A DNA stretch of 12,416 nucleotides from SVTX01 sp045585895 (GTDB lineage Bacteria; Bacillota; Clostridia; Oscillospirales; CAG-272): NCBI GenBank assembly GCA_045585895.1, contig JAZMZI010000060.1, forward strand, positions 1 to 12,416. Direction: 5' to 3'. The first letter of the stretch is position 1, and the number at the start of each line of letters is the position of its first letter. The notes beneath the pieces were generated by a model, which did no database searches, had not been told where the DNA came from, and saw only the letters and a program-made list of their open reading frames with translations. This document shows positions 6,216-12,416 of this stretch, piece after piece. A program made the translations under genes and the position numbers.

Positions 6216-7739
6216 ATGAAAAACGGAATCAGAGTATTGGCAGTGGCACTTGCATTGTGCACAGTGTTTGGAATGGTATCTTGCGACAAAGCGTTCGGAA
6301 TAGTGTACGACGTTATAAAAGACGTTGCGGGTGATATCCTTTATAAGGACGAGGTAGTGGTTGAGTATGCAGGCGTTCAGGTCGACGACAAGATGTTTAG
6401 TGTATTTTTCAACGATACCGTAAACTCGTGGTATGATTCCTACGCCACTTACGCGAATTATTTCAGCGTAAACTTCAAAGGAGACCTTAAAGCTCAACAG
6501 TTTGGTGCTACGAGTTACGATGAGATGTTTTTGGGCAAGTTCAGCGGTAGCTGGTACGATTATTTTATGGATCAGACCTTGGAGAACGTCAAGACCTACG
6601 TGATCTTGGCTGATTACGCTCACCAACGCGGAATTGAATTGGACGAGACCGATCTTGAATCCGTTGACGCTTGTATTGATGGACTTAGTGCAAAAATGGA
6701 TATGGTGGGAGCGTCTTACGAGGATTGGTACGGAAGAGGAGTAAAGAAGGAAGACGCATACCGTTGTTACGAGTTGATGCAGCTTGCATCGAAAGCGATG
6801 GAAAGCTTGACGGATAACTTGGAATCGTCGGTTTCCGAAAGCGAAATGCTTAAATGGTGCGATAAAAATACAGATCAAGTTTACACTCAAGACGATAAGC
6901 TTGATGATAGTTTAACTCACAATTATGCCTATGCGATCGCGGAAGATCAAGACACAGCCCGTAGGATTCTTGACAGATTGCGTTCAAAAGACGTTGAAGA
7001 TATTGATGAATTTATAGACTTTTTGGAAAGAGAAAACTTCGGGGAAAACGTTGGGTACGGATTTTGTGAAAACGTACTCTCGGGCAGCACGGGAATTAAG
7101 GATATTGACGCTTGGATAGAATCGGAAGACCGCAAAGCAGGCGATCTTTCGGACGTTATTAACTTCAAAGAATCATCCACCGGCATTAAGTTTTATACGG
7201 GAGGAACCGTTGCAACACCGAACGATGAAAGCGATCCCGACGAAGAAAAGGCTGATGAAACCGACAAGGTCAACGATTTTTCTGCAAATACCAACGGAAC
7301 GTTTGTCGGAGGTTCTGCATCGACCGTCTTGGGTGACTCGGCATCTAAGATTGAGATCAATGGTGTATATAACGGGGCATATGAATATTTTTATACCGTA
7401 GGGGATAGTTTTACGCTTGGTGATAAATTGACGATCAGCGGCGGTACGAGCTCGCTTATCGTCGATAAAATCGTCGATAAATATGCCGTACTATTCTTTG
7501 ACGGTCACGGTGACGAGACCTGGAGAGTGATCGCAAAAGAGGCGGTTGTAAATGAAAAAATCGAGAAGTGGATGAGTAATTGTGAGAAAGTTACGGTATA
7601 TACCGACTACGTATACGATATCGAATTCGTTAACGTATACGTTACGAGCAACGGCTTGGGCGGAGTTATTATTACCTATGATCCTTCAACCGACGGCAAT
7701 TTCACGACCGTAGTCACTCCAAGTGGCAACGAAGATTAA
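6216..7739 (+). CDS. PrsA/SurA-like foldase lipoprotein
   Basis: This is a 507-aa lipoprotein with a signal peptide ending in GMVSC (Cys23 lipidated). The region about 45-215 is helical and resembles the SurA/PrsA N-terminal chaperone domain (VEYAGVQVDDKMFSVFF, then long helices). Residues about 231-330 (NYAYAIAEDQDTARRILDRL, then a VGYGF-like turn, then GDLSDVINF) follow the outline of a parvulin peptidyl-prolyl isomerase domain, but with poorly conserved active-site residues, so catalysis is doubtful. An acidic linker (about 334-355) leads to a C-terminal region of about 150 residues I do not recognise. The family helps exported proteins fold outside the membrane. It is the second gene of the lipoprotein operon, has a good AGAGGTGA ribosome binding site and is followed by a strong terminator. 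The foldase assignment is an inference from outline similarity. Confidence 0.65.
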   Translation: MKNGIRVLAVALALCTVFGMVSCDKAFGIVYDVIKDVAGDILYKDEVVVEYAGVQVDDKMFSVFFNDTVNSWYDSYATYANYFSVNFKGDLKAQQFGATSYDEMFLGKFSGSWYDYFMDQTLENVKTYVILADYAHQRGIELDETDLESVDACIDGLSAKMDMVGASYEDWYGRGVKKEDAYRCYELMQLASKAMESLTDNLESSVSESEMLKWCDKNTDQVYTQDDKLDDSLTHNYAYAIAEDQDTARRILDRLRSKDVEDIDEFIDFLERENFGENVGYGFCENVLSGSTGIKDIDAWIESEDRKAGDLSDVINFKESSTGIKFYTGGTVATPNDESDPDEEKADETDKVNDFSANTNGTFVGGSASTVLGDSASKIEINGVYNGAYEYFYTVGDSFTLGDKLTISGGTSSLIVDKIVDKYAVLFFDGHGDETWRVIAKEAVVNEKIEKWMSNCEKVTVYTDYVYDIEFVNVYVTSNGLGGVIITYDPSTDGNFTTVVTPSGNED

Positions 7740-7744
7740 ATAAC

Positions 7745-7783
7745 AAAAAGACTTGGTTGGTATTTATCCAATCAAGTCTTTTT
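7745..7783. terminator. bidirectional intrinsic terminator
   Basis: A 16-bp stem (left arm 7745-7760, right arm 7768-7783, one G-T pair, core GACTTG/CAAGTC) with a 7-base loop is flanked by an A-run on the left and a T-run on the right. It therefore serves both the lipoprotein operon on plus and the ABC transporter gene on minus, which converge here with only 47 bases between stops. Confidence 0.92.
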
Positions 7784-7786
7784 TTG

Positions 7787-9556
7787 TTAAAGCTCCGAAT
7801 AAAGCTTATAAAGCTCGCTGTATAAGCCGCCCTTCTCGATAAGGGATTGGTGAGTGCCCGATTCCTCGATACCGTTTTCGGTGAGAACGAGAATTCTGTC
7901 AGCGTTCTTTATCGTCGTCAAGCGGTGAGCGATGGTGAACGTAGTTCTTCCTTTTGCCAGCTTTTCAAGAGACTCTTGAACCAACTTCTCGCTTTCGTTA
8001 TCAAGTGCGCTGGTAGCTTCGTCAAGAATAAGTATGGGAGGATTTTTGAGGAAGAGGCGGGCGATAGAAATGCGTTGCTTCTGACCGCCCGAAAGCTTAA
8101 CGCCGCGCTCACCCACATATGTGTCGTAACCGTTGGGAAGAGCGGAGATAAAGTCGTGAGCGCCAGCCATACGAGCCGCCTCGATAATTTCTTCATCGGT
8201 AGCGTCTGTTTTGCCGTAAGCAATATTCTCGCGTACGCTTCCCGAGAACAGGTAAACGTCCTGCTGGACTACTCCCACGTTGTCGCGAAGGGATTTAAGC
8301 GTTACGTTTTTAATGTCCTTTCCATCTATGAGAATGTCACCCGACGTGACCTCGTAGAATCTTGGAATAAGTGAGCAGAGAGTGGTCTTTCCGCCGCCCG
8401 AAGGACCGACCAGAGCTATGCTTTCGCCTGCCCTTACCGATAGATCCAAGTGTGTCAGTACGTTGCGGTTTTCGCTTTCGTATCGGAAAGAAACGTCGCG
8501 GAATTCTACGTTGCCATTGACGTTTTCAAGCTCCACGGCATCTTTCGCGTCGCGTATGTCGGGCTCGGTATCCATGATCTCCTGAAACCGTTCGATTCCG
8601 CTCATGCCTTGCTGGAATTGCTCGGCAAACTCAACGATTCGGCGAATTGAAGTGAGAAGAGTGGTAACGAACATAAGGTATGCTACGTAATCGGCGGGAG
8701 AAATGCGAGCGAATTCGGGAGCGTTCGGAAGCATAAAGAGCGCTCCGATAACGACTACCACGATATACATTATACCGTCAAACAGCCTCGTCGACGAGGT
8801 GAAAGCACCCATAATATGATATCTTTCGGATTTGAGCTTCAAAAATTTCTTGTTGCCCTTATCAAACTTCTCCTGTTCAAGAGACTCTCTTGCGAAGGAT
8901 TTTACCACGCGAATACCAAGCAGACTGTCCTCAATCTGTGAATTAAGCTCACCTATGTGCTTTCTTGACTCCGAGAAATTCTTCTTCATTTTAAATCGGA
9001 AGAATATGAGCACCGCTATCATAAGGGGGATGACGGAAAATACGATAAGAGTCAGAGGTATGCTCATAGAGCAAAGAAGGATGAAAGCTCCTACGATCTT
9101 TATGCCTGCGATGAAAAATTCCTCGGGACAGTGATGAGCAAATTCGGTAACGTCGAAAAGATCGTTTGTAATTCTGGACATCAGCGTTCCGATCTTGGTG
9201 TTGTCGTAGTATGAGAACGATAGCTTTTGCAGATGCGCAAAGAGATCGTGACGCATATCGGTCTCTATTCTCGTACCCATTATGTGTCCCACGGTAGTCA
9301 TATAATAGTTGGCAGCCGTGTCGATTATTCGCAAGAAGATGTAAAGGATTCCGCATTTTAAGATAAGATCGAAAGTGAGGCTTGCAATATCCTCGGTGGC
9401 TCTTCCCGTGATCTCGCGGACTATCATTGGCAATACAAGCTCACAGACGGTCGTGAGAGCGGCGCAGAACAGGTCGCTTATCATTACGGGCATATGCCGT
9501 TTGTAGTAAGGTAGGAACTTCAGTAAAAGCCCATTCTGTTTTTTCTTGTTTTTCAT
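7787..9556 (-). CDS. ABC exporter, fused permease and ATPase half-transporter
   Basis: This is a 589-aa type IV ABC exporter with an N-terminal six-helix membrane domain (about residues 15-320) and a C-terminal ATPase. The ATPase has Walker A GPSGGGKTTL (about 384-393), a Q-loop in VVQQDVYLFSGSV, signature LSGGQKQRISIARL (near 486), Walker B ILILDEATSALD (near 506) and the switch histidine in IAHRLT. The membrane part (SRITNDLFDVTEFAHHCPEE) most resembles the YwjA-like subgroup. It would work as a homodimer, or with a partner not present here, exporting an unknown substrate. The start chosen is ATG 9556 with GGAG six bases upstream; the frame stays open to 9670, but that extension overlaps the promoter and is not family-like. 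It is monocistronic. Confidence 0.93.
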   Translation of the reverse strand: MKNKKKQNGLLLKFLPYYKRHMPVMISDLFCAALTTVCELVLPMIVREITGRATEDIASLTFDLILKCGILYIFLRIIDTAANYYMTTVGHIMGTRIETDMRHDLFAHLQKLSFSYYDNTKIGTLMSRITNDLFDVTEFAHHCPEEFFIAGIKIVGAFILLCSMSIPLTLIVFSVIPLMIAVLIFFRFKMKKNFSESRKHIGELNSQIEDSLLGIRVVKSFARESLEQEKFDKGNKKFLKLKSERYHIMGAFTSSTRLFDGIMYIVVVVIGALFMLPNAPEFARISPADYVAYLMFVTTLLTSIRRIVEFAEQFQQGMSGIERFQEIMDTEPDIRDAKDAVELENVNGNVEFRDVSFRYESENRNVLTHLDLSVRAGESIALVGPSGGGKTTLCSLIPRFYEVTSGDILIDGKDIKNVTLKSLRDNVGVVQQDVYLFSGSVRENIAYGKTDATDEEIIEAARMAGAHDFISALPNGYDTYVGERGVKLSGGQKQRISIARLFLKNPPILILDEATSALDNESEKLVQESLEKLAKGRTTFTIAHRLTTIKNADRILVLTENGIEESGTHQSLIEKGGLYSELYKLYSEL

Positions 9557-9584
9557 TTTGATCTCCGATATGTTGATTATTGCA

Positions 9585-9613
9585 ATTTTAACACATTTTT
9601 TGTCTTTCGTCAA
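9585..9613 (-). promoter_or_regulatory. sigma-A promoter for the ABC exporter
   Basis: On the minus strand TTGACG (9613-9608), a 17-base spacer and TAAAAT (9590-9585) lie 28 bases before the chosen ATG. This supports the 9556 start over the longer frame. Confidence 0.75.
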
Positions 9614-9700
9614 GAGCCGAGAGGATTTTTTAAGCAAAATCGGTCTTGTATCGTTGCCAAGAACATACATTTTAACAGTATTGTGTTATTGGAGATTCGG

Positions 9701-10690
9701 ATGAGTATTTGGCGGCGTGTTTGGACGGCAGTTTTATCTTTGGCTTTGGTACTTTATTGCGGAGTGATAAATTTTGAGGCGGACGACGATCCCAACGGAA
9801 CGGTGAATGAGGTAATACGGGACGGCTTTTACAGGTTTTCCGAGTCAATCGATATAAGCGCGTTTTCGATAAAGCCCGAGGAGCTTTCGGATATAATTTC
9901 GAAAATAATAAAGGACGATCCCTATCTGTTTTTCGTCAACGGACAGATGTCGTATTCTTACAAGCCGAGCGGATACGTTATTTCGCTGAAGCCGAGCTAC
10001 AGTTTTGTCGGAGAGGCGGCGTTCAGCGCATGGGAGCTTTGCAGAATAAACGTGCGTGAATTAGCTGAGAAAGCGAAAAAGTATTCTTCCCATTCGGCAA
10101 AGGCGCTGTTTATTCACGATGAGATCTGTAGGCGGTATGAGTACGACGTGTCTTTGGTGAATGACTCGATGTACGGGTTTTTTCTGACGGGCAAGGGAAC
10201 CTGCCAAGCATATACTCAGTTTTATATGGCGGTGTTACGTGAGTGCGGGATAGAAGCGCACTACGTTGCCAGTGATACTATCGAGCACATCTGGAATTAT
10301 GTTAACATAAACGGAGAATGGTATCACGCCGATCTTACTTGGGACGATTCTGCATCTTCTGACGGCAATATCAGCAGAAGACATTTCTTGTGTTCTGATA
10401 CGGTGGCGATCGAGCGAGGACACAGAGATTGGTATTCTTCCGTAGACGTGGAGTGTAGTTCTGACGCTTTCAAAAATGCGGATTTTGATTTAATGCTTCA
10501 CAATGTGTTTGAATCGGGAGACGCAGATCATAACGGCAAGGCGGATCTGCCCGATCTTTTGATGATAAGACGTTATATTGATTTCGGAGAAGGAGTTAGC
10601 TGTCTTTCTTGTGCCGATATCGATCTTGACGGCAGTGTATCAGAGGCGGATGCAGGTCTTTTAAGAAAAAAACTTCTGGGCATGGATTGA
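9701..10690 (+). CDS. secreted transglutaminase-like protein with C-terminal dockerin
   Basis: This is a 329-aa exported protein. The N-terminus (MSIWRR, then a hydrophobic stretch to about residue 23) is a signal peptide. The central transglutaminase-like domain has GTCQAYTQFY with Cys168, EHIWNYV with His196 and HADLTWDDS with Asp211, an intact Cys-His-Asp triad. Residues about 273-329 form a type I dockerin with two calcium-binding repeats: GDADHNGKADLPDLLMIRRY and ADIDLDGSVSEADAGLLRKK. Dockerins bind cohesin domains on scaffold proteins, so the enzyme is probably recruited to a cellulosome-like or cell-surface complex; no cohesin is in this window. The ATG at 9701 has GGAG six bases upstream; an earlier in-frame GTG at 9683 is less likely. 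The gene is divergent from the ABC exporter, and no clear promoter was found. It shares only the catalytic domain type with the lipoprotein at 4862. Confidence 0.9.
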   Translation: MSIWRRVWTAVLSLALVLYCGVINFEADDDPNGTVNEVIRDGFYRFSESIDISAFSIKPEELSDIISKIIKDDPYLFFVNGQMSYSYKPSGYVISLKPSYSFVGEAAFSAWELCRINVRELAEKAKKYSSHSAKALFIHDEICRRYEYDVSLVNDSMYGFFLTGKGTCQAYTQFYMAVLRECGIEAHYVASDTIEHIWNYVNINGEWYHADLTWDDSASSDGNISRRHFLCSDTVAIERGHRDWYSSVDVECSSDAFKNADFDLMLHNVFESGDADHNGKADLPDLLMIRRYIDFGEGVSCLSCADIDLDGSVSEADAGLLRKKLLGMD

Positions 10691-10715
10691 CTTTTGGGGA
10701 GAAATCATATATACT
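10687..10715 (+). promoter_or_regulatory. sigma-A promoter for nth
   Basis: TTGACT (10687-10692), which overlaps the stop codon of the dockerin gene, is followed by a 17-base spacer and TATACT (10710-10715). It lies 32 bases before the nth start. Confidence 0.68.
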
Positions 10716-10747
10716 TAATCTGTAAAGTTTTTTAAGGACGTGTAAAT

Positions 10748-11386
10748 ATGGATAACAAAAAAAGAGCCGCAAAAGCGGTCGATATATTAAAAAGCGTTTA
10801 CCACGATGCCGCTTGCGCCCTTGAATGGGGCGGAGAAGAGGGGTGGAAATTGCTGGTCATGGGCAGACTTTCGGCACAGTGCACGGATGCGAGAGTAAAC
10901 GTGGTTTGCCGAGAACTTTTTGGGAAATATCCGACTCTCGAAAGCCTTGCCTGCGCCCCTATAGAGGAGATAGAGAGAATAGTCCGCCCTTGCGGCTTGT
11001 ACAGAATGAAAGCAAAAGAGATAAAGGCGGCTTGCCGTATGCTTATTGACGATTTTGATGGAGTGATACCCGACAATATGGATGATCTTTTAAAACTTCC
11101 GGGCGTTGGCAGAAAGATAGCCAATCTTTTGTTAGGCGATATTTACAAAAAGCCGGCCGTGGTAGCGGATACCCACTGTATCCGCATATGCGGCAGACTG
11201 GGCTTTTATCCCGAATCGCTTAAAGACCCCGTAAAGGTTGAAAGAATTATGGCGGAGTGCCTTGAACCTCGGGAACAGAGTGATTTTTGTCACCGTATCG
11301 TTCAGTTTGGCAGAGACACCTGCATTGCGCGCTCACCGCAGTGTGAAAAGTGTCCTCTTGCCGAAATTTGTAAAGGAAAAAGATGA
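10748..11386 (+). CDS. nth: endonuclease III (DNA glycosylase/AP lyase)
   Basis: Nth removes oxidised pyrimidines and cuts the strand at the resulting abasic site in base excision repair. The protein is 212 aa, the normal length. The family block SAQCTDARVN is near the N-terminus. The helix-hairpin-helix LPGVGRKIAN (117-126) carries catalytic Lys123, and VADTH holds catalytic Asp141. The iron-sulfur loop CIARSPQCEKCPLAEIC has Cys192, Cys199, Cys202 and Cys208 in the canonical CX6CX2CX5C spacing. The start has AAGGA about 11 bases upstream. Its stop is one base from the stop of the convergent YetF-like gene, and its terminator hairpin lies inside that gene. Confidence 0.96.
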   Translation: MDNKKRAAKAVDILKSVYHDAACALEWGGEEGWKLLVMGRLSAQCTDARVNVVCRELFGKYPTLESLACAPIEEIERIVRPCGLYRMKAKEIKAACRMLIDDFDGVIPDNMDDLLKLPGVGRKIANLLLGDIYKKPAVVADTHCIRICGRLGFYPESLKDPVKVERIMAECLEPREQSDFCHRIVQFGRDTCIARSPQCEKCPLAEICKGKR

Positions 11387-11387
11387 T

Positions 11388-12080
11388 CTATTCAAGGGAG
11401 ACGGATTCACCGTCTTCCTTTTTTATTATATATAGCTTGCCGGAGTCGTTGCAAGTCATACAAAGAACGTCGCTTGGAGCAAGACCTTGGGTCTTGAGGA
11501 GCTCGGTGAGCCATTTTTCTTCCTTATTTAATAAAGTCATTCCGTGTGTGTTGATCACGCCGTCCGATATCAAAATATGCATAGTGCCGCTGTCGTCGTC
11601 GGGAATACCCAAGTCGCGGCGGTCGGGCTGGCGGTAGATGCTTTTCGGTATAATGCTCATCTTGCCGTTTTCCTCGAGGATGGCGTAATCCACCTCTTCA
11701 AGATCAAATATGCCGTTTTGCCGTATCTGCGTGATAAGATCTTCGATCGAAATGCGCGCCTTGTGCATTTCTTTTCGGTCCATCTTGCCGTGTGAGATCA
11801 AAACGGCGGGCTTGGACGAAAGAAATTTTTTTATCTTTGGGTATTTTAAGATAAGAGAGGAGGTTATTATTTCAAGAGATGCAAGGGTGGCGACGGGAAT
11901 TATGCCCGTCCATATAGATTTTTCGGGGTTCGTTATCGGAAGAGAGGCGATCTCGGATAACAAAATAGTATTTACAAGTTCTCCGACGTCCAATTCGCCA
12001 AGCTGACGCTTGCCCATGATCCGCATAGTTATTGTAAGCGTTGTATAAATGATGATAGTTCTGATAAAAATAGTGAGCAT
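11388..12080 (-). CDS. YetF-like DUF421 membrane protein
   Basis: This is a 230-aa protein of the DUF421/YetF family. The N-terminus has about three membrane segments (IFIRTIIIYTTLTITMRI; VNTILLSEIASLPI; the stretch around GIIPVATLASLEIITSSLIL). They are followed by a cytoplasmic domain with the family pattern KPAVLISHGKMDRKEM, then ISIEDLITQIRQNGIFDLEE, then VDYAILEENGKMSIIPK. The C-terminal ~75 residues are less conserved. Related Bacillus proteins have been linked to the spore or cell membrane, but the biochemical role is not settled. The start follows AAGGGGG only 4 bases from the ATG, a short spacing. No convincing promoter was found upstream on the minus strand. The last ~10 codons coincide with the plus-strand terminator of nth. 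Confidence 0.9.
   Translation of the reverse strand: MLTIFIRTIIIYTTLTITMRIMGKRQLGELDVGELVNTILLSEIASLPITNPEKSIWTGIIPVATLASLEIITSSLILKYPKIKKFLSSKPAVLISHGKMDRKEMHKARISIEDLITQIRQNGIFDLEEVDYAILEENGKMSIIPKSIYRQPDRRDLGIPDDDSGTMHILISDGVINTHGMTLLNKEEKWLTELLKTQGLAPSDVLCMTCNDSGKLYIIKKEDGESVSLE
11394..11424 (+). terminator. intrinsic terminator of nth inside the opposing gene
   Basis: AAGGGAGACGG (11394-11404) and CCGTCTTCCTT (11410-11420) form an 11-bp stem with one G-T pair and a 5-base loop (ATTCA). A run of six Ts (11419-11424) begins within the end of the right arm, followed by ATTATA. It starts 8 bases after the nth stop and lies wholly within the 3' end of the minus-strand DUF421 coding sequence. 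Confidence 0.82.
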
Positions 12081-12263
12081 AGTGCCCCCTTGCTTTTTTT
12101 AATATTTTCACCATTTACGGGCAGATTTATGCTCTTTGTAATGACGTTTTGCATTCAGCGGGTGAGAGTTAAGCAATCTAAACGGCAAAATAGACAAAAA
12201 GAGTGGATAAAAATTGTAGAAATTAAAAGAATGCACAAAGTGAAAGAAAAACGAAAAAAGCTA

Positions 12264-12292
12264 TTGACAAAGGCGGGAGAAAGTGGTAGAAT
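12264..12292 (+). promoter_or_regulatory. strong promoter, first of a tandem pair (rrn P1-like)
   Basis: TTGACA (12264-12269), a 17-base spacer and TAGAAT (12287-12292) are preceded by an A-rich stretch resembling an UP element. No protein gene follows before the window edge. The intergenic region 12081-12416 otherwise holds only the start region of the DUF421 gene, a hairpin and the second promoter. Confidence 0.78.
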
Positions 12293-12298
12293 AGTGAA

Positions 12299-12319
12299 GC
12301 TGTCGCAAAGAGCGGCGGC
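12299..12319 (+). promoter_or_regulatory. leader hairpin between tandem promoters
   Basis: GCTGTCGC (12299-12306) and GCGGCGGC (12312-12319) form an 8-bp stem with two G-T pairs and loop AAAGA, right after the first promoter. No U-tract follows, so it is not a terminator. It may be a leader element of a stable-RNA transcript. Confidence 0.45.
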
Positions 12320-12390
12320 GAAAAAAGAAAGTCGCGGTTAAAAGCTGTCGAAAAGGTTGAAAAATTTTTCAAGAAATTTTAAAAAACCTA

Positions 12391-12416
12391 TTGACAAAGC
12401 GAAACGACTGTGATAT
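12391..12416 (+). promoter_or_regulatory. second tandem promoter, cut by window end
   Basis: TTGACA (12391-12396) and a 17-base spacer lead to TAT at 12414-12416, where a -10 box would begin; the rest lies beyond the window. The segment before it nearly repeats that of the first promoter (AAAAANCTATTGACAAAG). Confidence 0.7.

Noticed and set aside
6051..6890. 279-codon minus-strand frame across the lipoprotein genes
   Set aside because: It is antisense across two well supported lipoproteins and the gap between them, with no domain or ribosome binding site.
12090..12341. 83-codon plus-strand frame at the right edge
   Set aside because: It overlaps tandem promoters and an A-rich upstream region; the Lys/Arg-rich translation has no family features.

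Overview
The window looks like a piece of chromosome from an uncultured anaerobic member of the Clostridia (low-GC Gram-positive, gut-type). The supports are the lepA-hemW pair typical of Firmicutes, a DUF1292 protein, a YetF/DUF421 membrane protein, lipobox-bearing lipoproteins, a dockerin-bearing secreted enzyme, AGGAGG-type ribosome binding sites, and several near-perfect sigma-A promoters with 17-bp spacers. No phage, transposase, CRISPR or tRNA gene was seen. The placement is inferred from gene content only.

Layout. (1) 1-460: a hairpin, then a very small gene on the minus strand (30 aa, Cys-rich, one membrane segment) with a perfect ribosome binding site, then the lepA promoter. (2) 464-3443: lepA (elongation factor 4) and hemW (radical-SAM heme chaperone), one base apart and probably translationally coupled. 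(3) 3508-3944: a consensus promoter and a short acidic DUF1292 protein. (4) 3945-4861: 917 bases without a convincing protein gene but full of structure. It holds five degenerate repeats, each an ATG-codon-codon-stop mini-ORF, then three back-to-back palindromes, then a structured RNA that most resembles 6S RNA and ends in an intrinsic terminator, then a perfect promoter. (5) 4862-7739: two lipoprotein genes in one operon, a transglutaminase-like enzyme and a PrsA/SurA-like foldase, closed by a strong bidirectional terminator. (6) 7787-9556 minus: an ABC exporter half-transporter, convergent with the lipoprotein operon. (7) 9701-10690: a secreted transglutaminase-like protein with a C-terminal dockerin, divergent from the exporter. 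(8) 10748-11386: endonuclease III, convergent with (9) 11388-12080 minus, a YetF/DUF421 membrane protein. The nth terminator lies inside the last codons of the yetF-like gene. (10) 12081-12416: two tandem strong promoters with a GC-rich hairpin between them, the second cut by the window end. This resembles the promoter region of an rRNA operon.

How the genes fit together. Regions 1-3 and 8-9 are housekeeping (translation, heme handling, DNA repair) plus a membrane protein of unknown role. The middle (4862-10690) has a cell-surface theme: two different transglutaminase-fold enzymes, one lipid-anchored beside a foldase and one tagged with a dockerin for docking on a cohesin scaffold, flanking an exporter. 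The most unusual parts are the non-coding block at 3945-4708, the hidden micro-peptide gene and the rRNA-like promoter pair at the right edge.
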